54,015 nucleotides of DNA, taken from Caldisericia bacterium. GTDB lineage: Bacteria > Caldisericota > Caldisericia > JAAYUI01. The stretch covers positions 1 through 54,015 of the forward strand of contig JAGNLA010000011.1 of NCBI GenBank assembly GCA_017999835.1, read 5' to 3'. Shown piece by piece: positions 34,601-42,201 of this stretch (position 1 is its first letter; each line of letters starts with the position of its first letter). Below the pieces are notes generated by a model, which saw only the letters and a program-made list of their open reading frames with translations, had not been told where the DNA came from and searched no databases. The position numbers were made by a program, and so were the translations under genes.

Positions 34601-36225
34601 GCTTTGAAACCTGTAATTTTGACAGTCCACCATTCGCAATTGGTGGTTGCTGGGTTGCAGCAGTCCTTTAGTTCTGGCAGAGCGTACCATTTGACAATCT
34701 TTCCTGCTGCGTCAACGCAGATTTTTGCGCATCCTGTGTATCTTCCGATTGGGATTTTCTTGTTCTCATCGGCAAGGCTGTAGTCAGCAAGATACTTGAC
34801 AGCATCAGCGGCTTCCTTGCCGTCCTTGCAGACAAACGTGTAAACGCTTGCCGGAAGGGCAACTGTTCCAGCTGGTGGTTGTTCAACCTTTTGAATCCTG
34901 ACAAGCAACCAGTTGCATTCAACTGTGTCACAGCACTGATCGGTGTCAATTTTTCTCCATGAAACAACATTTTTGTTGGCGTCGACGCAGATTGCTGCAC
35001 AGCCGTCGTACTGGTCAATGGATACTCCTGTTGGATCCTTGAGGAGTTCCTTGAGTGTGAAGTCTATGGTTGCGTTGTCAATTGGGCAGGCGTCGAAGGT
35101 AAGCACCCAAAGGGTTTGGCTGGAGAGCAATACTTTTGAAACCTTGACGATCTTGCCTTTAACTTCTTTGCATTCTGTTGTTCCTTCGCAGCATACTGCG
35201 TTTGGATAGGCTTTCCATTGCTTGATCTGGTTTTTGACAATGCATAGTTCAACACAGCCCTTGTATTGAGAGATTAGGTATTGGCCTGTCGTGTCCTTTA
35301 CGTCTCCAACGGCTACGGCTGTCATGGCATCACCTGTGCAAGGCTTGAATTCAACCTTGAACCCGTTGATGGCAGTAAGCGTTGCTGTTATGGCTGAAAC
35401 CGAAACTATGTTTCCCTTGACCCAGTCACATTCGTCACAGTCTGGGTTTGAAAAGTACAGAATAATCGTTTTTGTTTCGCCAAACCATTTGACTGGATCA
35501 GTTGAACCAAGATTTTCAACGACAAACCTGAACGGGACAAGAGTCCTCCCGTTGACGATGATCGGCGTGACCAGAGGATTGTTTGGGTCGATTTGAACTT
35601 TCTTACCGTCAACTGTTGCATCCTTGTTGCCAATCTGCAGCTTTATGACGTGGCCGTCACGGGTGGTGATGATTACTGTTTTGTTTGTACCATCCCAGTC
35701 GAGTTTTGTGCCTTTGATTTCGTTTGTAACATATTTTATAAGGATGAGAGTTCTCTCCCATTTTACGATTGGTGCTGCTTCCATTGGACCTTTTTGAACG
35801 CCGTTGACCCAATAGTTTTTGTTGTCGATTTGGAACTTCAACTCTAGTTTGCACTCGTCACGCTCGAAGCATTTTGGTGTTGCGCATGCTTCATTGGATT
35901 TCATGAACTCAGCGGCAGAGGTATTGACTGCTGTAACGTAGTAGCAATACTGCTTTCCGTTTTCAATGCCTGTCTCGTCCTTGTATGATGTTTCTTTGAT
36001 AGGGAAATCGGTCAGAGGCTGTTTTTCTTCAAGTCCAGGGCCTGTGCCTCTGTAGATCCAGTACCTATCGGCTCCGGTCACAGCCGTCCATGACAGTTGG
36101 TTGTAGCCGCAGCCACCATTTGCTGTGAGCAAAAACGATTCCTCGGCAATAGCCCCTGTTGACTGTGGAATCAGGGTGAAAGCCATAAAAGCGCACATGG
36201 CCAGCAATATCCATCGTTTCATCAT
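31678..36225 (-). CDS. Giant secreted cysteine-rich repeat protein with Fn3-like and stalk domains
   Basis: ATG 36225 follows GGAGG by five bases (an ATG at 36222 is equally close) and opens a signal peptide (MMKRWILLAMCAFMAF); about 1515 residues. Order of domains: an Fn3-like domain (about 30-125), a copper-amine-oxidase-type stalk domain (TLVPFRFVVENLG, about 130-260), then eight ~84-residue repeats with six conserved cysteines each, then seven ~80-residue repeats with up to eight cysteines. Cysteine content is extreme, which suggests many disulfides or metal binding outside the cell. I recognise no family for the repeats. It is a single-gene unit with its own TATAAT and terminator. Confidence 0.85.
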   Translation of the reverse strand: MMKRWILLAMCAFMAFTLIPQSTGAIAEESFLLTANGGCGYNQLSWTAVTGADRYWIYRGTGPGLEEKQPLTDFPIKETSYKDETGIENGKQYCYYVTAVNTSAAEFMKSNEACATPKCFERDECKLELKFQIDNKNYWVNGVQKGPMEAAPIVKWERTLILIKYVTNEIKGTKLDWDGTNKTVIITTRDGHVIKLQIGNKDATVDGKKVQIDPNNPLVTPIIVNGRTLVPFRFVVENLGSTDPVKWFGETKTIILYFSNPDCDECDWVKGNIVSVSAITATLTAINGFKVEFKPCTGDAMTAVAVGDVKDTTGQYLISQYKGCVELCIVKNQIKQWKAYPNAVCCEGTTECKEVKGKIVKVSKVLLSSQTLWVLTFDACPIDNATIDFTLKELLKDPTGVSIDQYDGCAAICVDANKNVVSWRKIDTDQCCDTVECNWLLVRIQKVEQPPAGTVALPASVYTFVCKDGKEAADAVKYLADYSLADENKKIPIGRYTGCAKICVDAAGKIVKWYALPELKDCCNPATTNCEWWTVKITGFKAISDKIWAITLTLCKDGVTKETTVMVKSDLLDENKKHSILKYTGCAKVCVKDGEITKWIAYPDKKDCCPGTDECKTFKGKITKTKYIEDSKRWVVYFMQCGYEKEQEFYSTTDLLDSTGKYPISQYTGCAEVCIKERIVVKWTALPDQECCPETPCKPVKGYIKEVKYNEDGKRWVIQFKTCAGEGIEPYAATDILDSTGKYPISQYKGCAEICWKDRFIVSWKALPEGECCPETPCKTIKGKITKTIYNEKTKRWVVVFVPCNEEKGLELYSESDLLDSTGKYPISQYTGCAEICFTGRFISKWTALPDQECCPQADDCKWIKGRLQKTTYSENAKQWVVIFDDCPIDEGKKYISETDLLDDSGVFPISQYSGCAKLCIKDDKVVKWAAYPDVKDCCQEPPPEEEIVKDCVCFKVVEINCDNKVAIVADGDGKRWKLLFDSTDLCKDIKAGDCLKLCYFKKVKGAYIQLLADSQLIINGCDCSSTPETITLCVKILEVNCDKDIPQFTANVVGKDIIWTCFLPNRDLCEKLEEGTCWIITGFKSADNAIKIRTIKPDENCDCQPEEQDRCFCITVKTVESNCDAGKVYVEDKNGRKMLLMLPTNLLEYCEKIKPDTCWTVCGTPIANTDSAQVQFNVTKLEQEECPCGEPPTQTRCVCLKITSVLCEQNYATGTDSAGVTWNLTFSDQKLCSMLAVGSNFKVCGTIASVNPPTMKVETVDMIDGECPAQEPTCMCITLRSTECSAAQPKAYVVDTNGKTFTVYLKSAEACGKLEQGKCYRICGNFEQLATGETIFRSTSWENVPCPCGEPEEDCWCIQIKEVECSNSPRVIFVTDVSGTMYMLHAPDNELCKKLKAGSCYKVCGRKIADGNTSWITIKVTSIEDKDCPCSSTEPKTYTMEVKVSEVHCWVSPPTVVATEIKTGKKVQIQMGKDGLCDLLLVGKCFRITANIEPKESSGVISFTVVSVTSINCN
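31681..33372 (-). repeat. Seven tandem type-B cysteine repeats (protein level)
   Basis: Seven units of about 78-82 residues. The common pattern is C-x-C, then EVxC, a strand rich in V/G, LC-x2-L-x2-G-x-C-x3-C-G, and a closing C-P-C or similar. The spacing of short strands suggests a small beta-barrel (OB-like) fold, which is inference. The last unit is the most degenerate and lacks the first C-x-C. Confidence 0.8.
33409..35438 (-). repeat. Eight tandem type-A cysteine repeats (protein level)
   Basis: Eight units of about 81-90 residues. Each has an initial Cys followed by KGxI, WVVxF-x2-C, the most conserved block DLLDSTGKYPISQYTGCAEIC, then KWxALPDxECC. Units 5-8 are most alike; units 1-3 have diverged. 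Conservation is stronger in protein than in DNA, so the expansion is not recent. Confidence 0.88.
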
Positions 36226-36256
36226 ACCAACCTCCAATAGCTTGTTTACAAAAGTC

Positions 36257-36262
36257 ATTATA
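36257..36262 (-). promoter_or_regulatory. -10 box of the cysteine-rich repeat gene
   Basis: A perfect TATAAT on the minus strand, 31 bases before ATG 36225, leaves room for the GGAGG ribosome site. The -35 (GTGCAA at 17 bases) is weak. Confidence 0.5.
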
Positions 36263-36374
36263 GTGAAAAAGTCATAATATTGCACACCGGTGGTTGACAT
36301 TTTATTTACACGATCATTGTTGTTTGGTGATTTGAGCTTTACCCCCATTTTTTCTGGCTTGTTTTAACAGCCAC

Positions 36375-36409
36375 TTGACAAAACTCAAAAAAAGATTATT
36401 CTTAATAAT
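36375..36409 (+). promoter_or_regulatory. Promoter overlapped by a PerR/Fur-type inverted repeat
   Basis: TTGACA (36375-36380), a 16-base spacer and TATTCT (36397-36402). The 15-mer ATTATTCTTAATAAT (36395-36409) covers the -10 box and is a 7-1-7 inverted repeat matching in six of seven arm positions, the geometry of PerR/Fur boxes. It probably mediates autorepression by the PerR-like protein encoded immediately after. Confidence 0.72.
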
Positions 36410-36416
36410 AACTATT

Positions 36417-37025
36417 ATGAATATGAATAGAGGTACAAGAGATTCAATTCAAAGAAAGGTTATTGAGGAATACCTGGTTGGGAACAATGCCCATCCAACG
36501 GCCATGGAGATTTTCAATCATGTCAGAACAATAATGCCGAACGTTTCGATTGCAACGGTTTACAGAAATCTGGCAATTCTTGTAGAATCTGGTAAAATAC
36601 AACGGATAGACACAGGAGCAAAATCGAGATTTGATTGCAAGACGGAATGGCATTTTCATATATTTTGCCAGATTTGCGGGAAAATAACGGATGTGGAGCA
36701 CGTAAAAATACCAAAAGAATACTTCAACATTCCAGATGGGTTTGAATTGAAAGGATGCAATTTGGAAATAATCGGTGTTTGTCCGCAGTGCAAAGCAAAA
36801 AAAGACAAAGAACCTATTGACTATTACTCCAAGGAGCTTCTCATGGCAATGATGGATGAAAAATCCTTGCCGTGTTCGCAGATAGCCGCTCTGACTGGAC
36901 ACCATCCCCAGTCGGTCAACGGCAAACTCAAAAGCTTGGTAGAAAGAGGATTGGTATTGGTGCCCAAGAAGGGGATCTACAAAATTTCAAAAAAAGGTTT
37001 GCAATGTCTAATGGAGGAGAAATGA
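36417..37025 (+). CDS. PerR-like regulator with extra C-terminal winged-helix domain
   Basis: ATG 36417 (or 36423) gives about 202 residues; earlier starts fall inside the promoter. The Fur-family core has helix VSIATVYRNLAIL and PerR-type ligands: H in AHPTAM, D in RFD, WHFH, and Asp in GKITDVE, plus zinc pairs CQIC and CPQC. Usual PerR proteins end near residue 145. Here about 60 further residues (SKELLMAMMDEKSLPCSQIA, then HHPQSVNGKLKSLVERGLV) look like a second winged helix. It heads rubrerythrin, desulfoferrodoxin and ferritin genes with a 4-base overlap, so it is the likely peroxide sensor of this module. No ribosome site is visible. Confidence 0.88.
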   Translation: MNMNRGTRDSIQRKVIEEYLVGNNAHPTAMEIFNHVRTIMPNVSIATVYRNLAILVESGKIQRIDTGAKSRFDCKTEWHFHIFCQICGKITDVEHVKIPKEYFNIPDGFELKGCNLEIIGVCPQCKAKKDKEPIDYYSKELLMAMMDEKSLPCSQIAALTGHHPQSVNGKLKSLVERGLVLVPKKGIYKISKKGLQCLMEEK

Positions 37026-37597
37026 AAGAAATAAAAGGAACACAAACAGAAAAGAATCTCTTGAAATCGTTTGCTGGCGAGTCACAGGCCAGAAACAGGT
37101 ACACCTTCTTTGCGTCAAAAGCTCGCGAAGAAGGCTACATCCAGATTTCGCTCGTTTTTGAAGAAACAGCCAATCAGGAAAAGGAACATGGAAAGAGGTT
37201 TTTCAGCTATCTCCAGGGTGGCGATGTAGAAATCACAGCATCTTATCCAGCCGGCAAAGTTGGTACAACCCTGGAAAACCTCACCGAAGCAGCAAATGGA
37301 GAAAACATGGAACAATCATCCATCTATCCGGAGTTTTCAAACGTTGCCAGGTCAGAAGGTTTTGAAGAAATCGCAACGTTGTTTGACATGGTCTCGGTTG
37401 CTGAAAGAAATCACGAAAGACGCTACAGGGCTTTGGCTGAGAATGTCAAACTTGGCAAGGTGTTTAAAAGAGATGGAAAGATTGTTTGGCGCTGCATCAA
37501 CTGTGGTTTTACCCATGAAGGAATTGAACCGCCAAAAGTTTGTCCTGCATGTCTACACCCGCAGTCTTACTATGAAATCCGTGGCGAGAATTGGTAA
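37022..37597 (+). CDS. rbr: Rubrerythrin
   Basis: ATG 37022 overlaps the regulator's stop (ATGA) after GGAGGAG. The 191 residues have the diiron four-helix bundle with FAGESQARNRYTFFA, EETANQEKEHGKRFF and VAERNHERRYRAL as E-x2-H type ligand helices, and a C-terminal rubredoxin domain with CINCGF and CPAC. It reduces hydrogen peroxide to water in the cytoplasm of anaerobes. An upstream frame extension into the regulator gene has no merit because the family start matches MKEIKGTQTEKNL. Confidence 0.97.
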   Translation: MKEIKGTQTEKNLLKSFAGESQARNRYTFFASKAREEGYIQISLVFEETANQEKEHGKRFFSYLQGGDVEITASYPAGKVGTTLENLTEAANGENMEQSSIYPEFSNVARSEGFEEIATLFDMVSVAERNHERRYRALAENVKLGKVFKRDGKIVWRCINCGFTHEGIEPPKVCPACLHPQSYYEIRGENW

Positions 37598-37627
37598 TAG
37601 TCAACAAATAAAAAAAGGAGAATAAAG

Positions 37628-38011
37628 ATGGCAAAAAAACTTGAAATCTTTAAGTGCGAATTGTGCGGACACATTGTGGAAGTCTTGCATGAAGGTGGCG
37701 GGACGCTGGTTTGTTGTGGGCAACCCATGAAGGCTATCAGCGAAAACTCAACAGACGCTGCACAGGAAAAACACGTTCCCGTTGTTGAAAAAAAGGACGA
37801 TGGAACACACATCAAAGTCGGCTCGGTGGCTCACCCAATGACGCCAGATCACCACATCGAATGGGTTCAGATGATCACACCGGAAGGTTATTCGTGCAGA
37901 GTATTCCTTGAACCTGGTCAAAATCCGGAAGCAGTTTTCAAGATGAAACCTGAAAAGGGAAAAGCCAGAGAATATTGCAATCTTCACGGTCTTTGGAAGA
38001 ACGAGTTTTAG
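37628..38011 (+). CDS. dfx: Desulfoferrodoxin (superoxide reductase)
   Basis: The 127-residue protein has the N-terminal desulforedoxin iron site (CELCGH, later CCGQPM) and the C-terminal catalytic iron site with His ligands in [22 protein letters not shown] and the Cys-His of EYCNLHGLW. It reduces superoxide to peroxide without making oxygen, and rubrerythrin then removes the peroxide. AAGGAG precedes the ATG. It lies 30 bases after rbr and 15 before the ferritin gene. Confidence 0.97.
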   Translation: MAKKLEIFKCELCGHIVEVLHEGGGTLVCCGQPMKAISENSTDAAQEKHVPVVEKKDDGTHIKVGSVAHPMTPDHHIEWVQMITPEGYSCRVFLEPGQNPEAVFKMKPEKGKAREYCNLHGLWKNEF

Positions 38012-38026
38012 TTTTGGAGGAATCAG

Positions 38027-38563
38027 ATGATACCAGAACCAGTAAAAGCGATAATCAACGAACAGATAAAAAACGAGTTTGAATCAGCTTATCTCTATCT
38101 CTCAGCTGCAGCGTGGTTTCATGCCCATAACCTCGAAGGCATGGCTCACTGGATGAGGGTTCAGGTTCATGAAGAAACAATCCATGGAATGAAGTTCTTA
38201 GACCATATCAACGACAGAGGTGGATCTGTAAAACTTCTGGACATGAAACAGATCAAGACTGACTGGCAATCAGCAAAGGAAGTGTTTGAGGATGCACTTG
38301 CCCATGAACAGTTCATCACTGATTGTATCAACAAGATTATGAAAGTGGCAAGAGACAATAACGATTATGCCTCCGAACCGCTTCTGCATTGGTTTGTAAA
38401 CGAACAGATAGAAGAGGAAGCCAACGTAACAAAAATCCTTGAAGAGCTCAAGAAAGTTGGCGACAACCAGAACGGTTTGTTCCTTCTGGATAGAGAGCTT
38501 GGAACGAGAATGTGGCCAGCAGGCTCATGTTATAACCCAATCAATTACAACTTAGTGGCATGA
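38027..38563 (+). CDS. ftnA: Ferritin
   Basis: The 178-residue protein is a non-haem ferritin: NEQIKNEFESAYLYLSAAAW, VQVHEETIHGMKF (ferroxidase Glu and His residues), and FVNEQIEEEANVTKILEEL. It stores iron and removes Fe2+ that would react with peroxide. GGAGG lies eight bases before the ATG. It is last in the perR-rbr-dfx-ftn unit, followed by a strong terminator. Confidence 0.96.
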   Translation: MIPEPVKAIINEQIKNEFESAYLYLSAAAWFHAHNLEGMAHWMRVQVHEETIHGMKFLDHINDRGGSVKLLDMKQIKTDWQSAKEVFEDALAHEQFITDCINKIMKVARDNNDYASEPLLHWFVNEQIEEEANVTKILEELKKVGDNQNGLFLLDRELGTRMWPAGSCYNPINYNLVA

Positions 38564-38581
38564 TGTTTTGACTTGAAACAG

Positions 38582-38614
38582 GGGGGCGTTAACCGCCCCC
38601 TTTATTTATTTTTT
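38582..38614 (+). terminator. Terminator after ferritin
   Basis: GGGGGCG (38582-38588) pairs with CGCCCCC (38594-38600), loop TTAAC, followed by a T-rich tract interrupted by two A's. Confidence 0.88.
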
Positions 38615-38636
38615 GGTCGTTGCTATTCTTTCACCT

Positions 38637-39440
38637 ATGGAGACAAAACTCGAACAGTTTAACAAAAAACGCGACATGCTCAACGGAATCCTTTCCAGAC
38701 ACATGGGTCGAAACATGAAACAATTCATGGATCTGGATTGGAGAACATATTCCGGTGGAGCTGTTCCAGAGAAATATAAAGAATTGATGGGTCTTGTGGC
38801 GTCATTGGCGCTTCGCTGCGATGACTGCATCAACTATCACATCAGCCAGTGTCTCAAGCTTGGCGTCACAGATGAAGAATTCGAGGAGACTTTGGCGATT
38901 GGTCTTATTGTTGGTGGTTCGATAACCATTCCGCACATCAGAAGGGCTGTCGAGGTTTGGGATGAGGAAACAAGTCCAAAGGTCAAGTTGTTCGCTCAAC
39001 TGGACGTCAAAGTCGATGAAATATTGAAAAATGAAGCTGCACCAACAGAAAAACTGCAATCCATCTGCAATCTGATGGTTGACAATGTTTCTCATTATAA
39101 CTGGTTTGGATTCTACATGACCGATTCGGCTGACGACAAAATGTTGGTTCTTGGGCCATTTACCGGTGAATCGACTGATCATGTCAGGATTCCATTCGGG
39201 AAAGGTATCTGTGGCCAGGCAGCCCAGACAGGTTCGACCTTTCTTGTCGATGATGTGACAAAAGAAAACAACTATCTTTCATGCTCAATAAACGTTAAGT
39301 CTGAGATAGTTGTGCCAATTATAAAAAATGGCAGAGTCATTGGCGAACTCGACATTGACTCACATCAAGCCGGCGCATTCGATCAATACGATAAAAAGTT
39401 CCTTGAGTCAGTTTGTGACAAGCTTCTTGTGATTCTTTGA
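38637..39440 (+). CDS. AhpD-like / GAF (free-Met-sulfoxide-reductase-like) fusion
   Basis: ATG 38637 gives 267 residues. Residues about 30-115 are a carboxymuconolactone decarboxylase/AhpD-like domain with the redox motif RCDDCINYH (C-x2-C-x3-H). Residues about 125-267 are a GAF domain close to free methionine-(R)-sulfoxide reductase: YNWFGFYM, MLVLGPFTGE, VRIPFGKGICGQAA, NNYLSCS, SEIVVPI and GELDIDSH. Two cysteines (GIC, LSC) match fRMsr positions, but the residue before VRIP is His rather than Cys, so the activity is uncertain. It probably reduces peroxides or oxidised methionine. TATTCT lies seven bases before the ATG and there is no ribosome site, right after the ferritin terminator. Confidence 0.8.
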   Translation: METKLEQFNKKRDMLNGILSRHMGRNMKQFMDLDWRTYSGGAVPEKYKELMGLVASLALRCDDCINYHISQCLKLGVTDEEFEETLAIGLIVGGSITIPHIRRAVEVWDEETSPKVKLFAQLDVKVDEILKNEAAPTEKLQSICNLMVDNVSHYNWFGFYMTDSADDKMLVLGPFTGESTDHVRIPFGKGICGQAAQTGSTFLVDDVTKENNYLSCSINVKSEIVVPIIKNGRVIGELDIDSHQAGAFDQYDKKFLESVCDKLLVIL

Positions 39441-39463
39441 TTTTTTAACGTACATTGGTTATC

Positions 39464-39480
39464 ATTACATCTGTTGTAAT
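39464..39480 (+). promoter_or_regulatory. Inverted repeat upstream of fprA
   Basis: ATTACA-TCTGT-TGTAAT, perfect six-base arms with a five-base spacer, lies 18 bases before ATG 39499. A possible operator; no clean promoter is seen around it. Confidence 0.4.
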
Positions 39481-39498
39481 TGAGAAAGCAGGTGAAAC

Positions 39499-40734
39499 AT
39501 GAGCGGTCATTTCAAAGCTTCAAAGATTTCTGACAATGTGCATTGGGTGGGAGCCATCGACTGGACTATAAGAGATTTCCATGGTTACAGCACACCAAGA
39601 GGAACAACTTACAATTCGTACCTTATCACTGGCGAAAAGAACATTCTTATTGACACCGTGAAGAAACCATATTGGGACGAGATGATGAGCAGGATCTCAT
39701 CAGTCATCGATCCAAGAAAAATAGATATAATCATATCAAATCACGCCGAGATGGATCATTCGGGATCGCTTCCGGAGACAGTCAAGTTTATCCAGCCGGA
39801 AAAGGTTCTTGCTTCGGTCAAAGGCGTTGAGGCTCTCACAGACCAGCTCCACCCGGATTTCCATATTGAATCGGTTGCAGATGGCCAGAAGATGGGTTTT
39901 GGCAATTTCGAACTCGATTTCATGGAAACCAGGATGATTCACTGGCCGGATAGCATGTTCACGTTTATGACAGGCGAGAACATTCTTTTCTCCCAAGATG
40001 CTTTTGGAATGCACTATGCCACTTATGAAAGATTCGACTATGAGCTTGATGATTCTGTGCTCAAGTGGGAAGCGGCAAAGTATTTTGCAAACATCGTCAT
40101 GCTGTTTGCTCCGGTCATCAAAAAAATCATCGACAAGGTTATTCAGACCGGTTGGCCGATAAGGCTGATTGCTCCTGACCATGGGCCGATCTGGAAACGA
40201 GACATTGGCAACATTATAGACCAATACAACAGATGGTGTACACACAAACCAACCAACAAAGCGGTTATCGTGTTTGACACCATGTGGAACAGCACGTCTC
40301 TGATGGCAAGGGTTATCGGTGAAGGTATCAGAACGGGCGGCATGAAAGCAAAACTTCTCCCACTTTCAGTTCTTCAGAGAGCCGACATTGCAACCGAGAT
40401 TCTCGACTCAGGTGCGCTGCTTGTTGGCTCACCAACCCTCAACAGACTGATGTTTCCGACTGTTGCCGACACGCTCAATTACCTCAAAGGCCTCAAGCCC
40501 ATCAATCTTGTTGCTGGCGCGTTCGGTTCTTATGGTTGGAGCGGCGAGGCTGCAACTGACATTCATGAAACATTGAAAAGCATGGGTCTGGAAGTACTCC
40601 CGGAACCTCTGAAGTTTAAATTTGTCCCTGATGATGCAGCGTTGGAGAAGTGCTTCAGCTGGGGTCTGGAAGTTGCAGAAGCGATGAAGGTTTCATGCGA
40701 CAGAGAAAGAGGCTGTGATGTCGGAAGAATTTGA
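39499..40734 (+). CDS. fprA: A-type flavoprotein FprA (flavodiiron oxygen/NO reductase)
   Basis: The 411-residue protein has an N-terminal metallo-beta-lactamase diiron domain with ligands in [10 protein letters not shown] (H-x-E-x-D-H), [18 protein letters not shown] and APDHGPIWK. The C-terminal flavodoxin domain has [15 protein letters not shown] for FMN phosphate binding and [13 protein letters not shown]. It reduces O2 to water or NO to N2O. AGGTGA precedes the ATG. Its 3' end overlaps hrb by 17 bases; together they match the fprA-hrb pair known from Moorella. Confidence 0.97.
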   Translation: MSGHFKASKISDNVHWVGAIDWTIRDFHGYSTPRGTTYNSYLITGEKNILIDTVKKPYWDEMMSRISSVIDPRKIDIIISNHAEMDHSGSLPETVKFIQPEKVLASVKGVEALTDQLHPDFHIESVADGQKMGFGNFELDFMETRMIHWPDSMFTFMTGENILFSQDAFGMHYATYERFDYELDDSVLKWEAAKYFANIVMLFAPVIKKIIDKVIQTGWPIRLIAPDHGPIWKRDIGNIIDQYNRWCTHKPTNKAVIVFDTMWNSTSLMARVIGEGIRTGGMKAKLLPLSVLQRADIATEILDSGALLVGSPTLNRLMFPTVADTLNYLKGLKPINLVAGAFGSYGWSGEAATDIHETLKSMGLEVLPEPLKFKFVPDDAALEKCFSWGLEVAEAMKVSCDRERGCDVGRI

Positions 40735-41431
40735 TTCAAAAGCTCTCTGGGATATTTCTTATGGAATCTACATTATTTCAACGTCAACAACCGACGGCCT
40801 GTCAAATGGCCAGATTGCAAACACTGTTTTCCAGGTCACCAGCCAGCCAGCGCAGCTTGCAGTTGCAATAAATAAACAAAACTACACACATGAACTGCTT
40901 GAAAAATCCTCGCATTTTGGTATATCGATTCTGGACGAGAATGCTTCAATGACTTTTATTGGTTTGTTTGGATTCAAGTCTGGCAGGACCGAGAAGAAGC
41001 TCGAACAGGCCAAGTGCAAGCAGGGACAGTTTGTGCCATTGGTTGTTGAAAATGCCGTTTCTGTAATCGAACTTGAGAAAGTCAACAGTGTTGACTGTGG
41101 AACACACACAATTTTTATCGGCAAGGTCATCGGCGCTGAAAAACTTTCCAAAGACACACCTATGACATATGCAAAGTACCACCAGAACAAGGGAAAGGCG
41201 CCAAAAACCGCGCCTACATACCAGGCACAGGCCGACAGGCTTGAGACAAAAATAGAAAGGAATCCATTACTCATGAAGTATCAGTGCAATGTTTGCGGTT
41301 ATGTTTACGATCCAGCCAAAGGCGACCCGGACTCCGGCGTAGCGCCAGGAACCCCGTTTGAGAAGATTCCAGATGATTGGGTTTGCCCTGTCTGTGGAGC
41401 AAAAAAGGACGATTTTTCACCATTAAGCTGA
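40718..41431 (+). CDS. hrb: High-molecular-weight rubredoxin (flavin reductase-rubredoxin fusion)
   Basis: ATG 40718 after GAGG gives 237 residues (a GTG three bases earlier is possible). Residues 1-160 are a flavin-reductase-like FMN domain ([31 protein letters not shown]). The C-terminal 55 residues are rubredoxin with [20 protein letters not shown] and [14 protein letters not shown] passes electrons from NADH to FprA. The 3' end overlaps the next reading frame. Confidence 0.95.
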   Translation: MSEEFDSKALWDISYGIYIISTSTTDGLSNGQIANTVFQVTSQPAQLAVAINKQNYTHELLEKSSHFGISILDENASMTFIGLFGFKSGRTEKKLEQAKCKQGQFVPLVVENAVSVIELEKVNSVDCGTHTIFIGKVIGAEKLSKDTPMTYAKYHQNKGKAPKTAPTYQAQADRLETKIERNPLLMKYQCNVCGYVYDPAKGDPDSGVAPGTPFEKIPDDWVCPVCGAKKDDFSPLS

Positions 41432-42201
41432 ACAATCTTCAGGAACTCCTGGAGGGTTTGTACTCAAACTACAACAAACGCGAGTTTGTCCACCCAGATC
41501 CTCTGGAGTTCCTTTACAATTACGACAACCTTCTGGATAGAGAAATTGTTGGTTTTATCGCCTCTTCGCTGGCTTATGGTCGTGTCAACCAGATACTAAA
41601 AAGCGTTCATGCGGCTCTTGAACCCATGGGCAAATCGCCAAGGCTTTTTGTGGAAAAGGTATCATCGACGAGATTGCTTGAATGTTACGGCAACTTCAAG
41701 CACAGATTCACAACTGGTCTTGAGCTGGCACAAGTGATTGAGGGTGTCAAGGTTGCTTTATCCGAATATGGCACACTCAATGCCGTTTACGTAGAAGGGT
41801 TGGCAGGTGGTGATGTCCAGACTGCCATGGGCAAGCTTTCCAGTTTGCTCAAGTGTCAATGTAGCCTGCCGAATGTCTCCATGGTTCCGTCTCCAGATAA
41901 AGAAAGCGCTTGTAAAAGATTATGTCTTTTCCTGCGTTGGATGGTTAGGGAAGACGATGTTGATCCTGGCGGCTGGACTGGCGTAGCAAGGTCACAACTG
42001 TTGATTCCGCTAGACACCCACATGCACTCGATTTCAAAAAAACTTGGTTTGACTTCAAGAAACCAGGCAAACATGAAAACTGTCATCGAAATAACCGAAG
42101 CATTTAGGAAGTTTCAATCTGAAGATCCAGTAAAATATGATTTTTGCCTGACTAGATTTGGTATTCATCCAGAGATTTCTAAAAAGGATATCGATTTCTA
42201 A
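41377..42201 (+). CDS. TIGR02757/DUF2400 family protein
   Basis: The reading frame opens at TTG 41377 and encodes up to 274 residues. Recognisable family segments are [57 protein letters not shown] and [17 protein letters not shown], a helix-rich protein of unknown function. The real start is unclear: there is no ATG before conserved sequence. Family alignment would begin near [11 protein letters not shown], where a CTG (41428) overlaps the hrb stop by four bases (CTGA). It is probably co-translated with hrb. Confidence 0.85.
   Translation: MGLPCLWSKKGRFFTIKLNNLQELLEGLYSNYNKREFVHPDPLEFLYNYDNLLDREIVGFIASSLAYGRVNQILKSVHAALEPMGKSPRLFVEKVSSTRLLECYGNFKHRFTTGLELAQVIEGVKVALSEYGTLNAVYVEGLAGGDVQTAMGKLSSLLKCQCSLPNVSMVPSPDKESACKRLCLFLRWMVREDDVDPGGWTGVARSQLLIPLDTHMHSISKKLGLTSRNQANMKTVIEITEAFRKFQSEDPVKYDFCLTRFGIHPEISKKDIDF

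Noticed and set aside
31681-35438. Regularly spaced repeats suggestive of a CRISPR array
   Set aside because: The period is about 240-260 bases, in frame, and conserved in protein rather than in DNA; these are protein repeats. No CRISPR array was seen anywhere.
36872-37021. A 50-residue N-terminal extension of rubrerythrin
   Set aside because: It overlaps the regulator's C-terminus out of frame, and the family start MKEIKGTQTEKNL has GGAGGAG directly before it.
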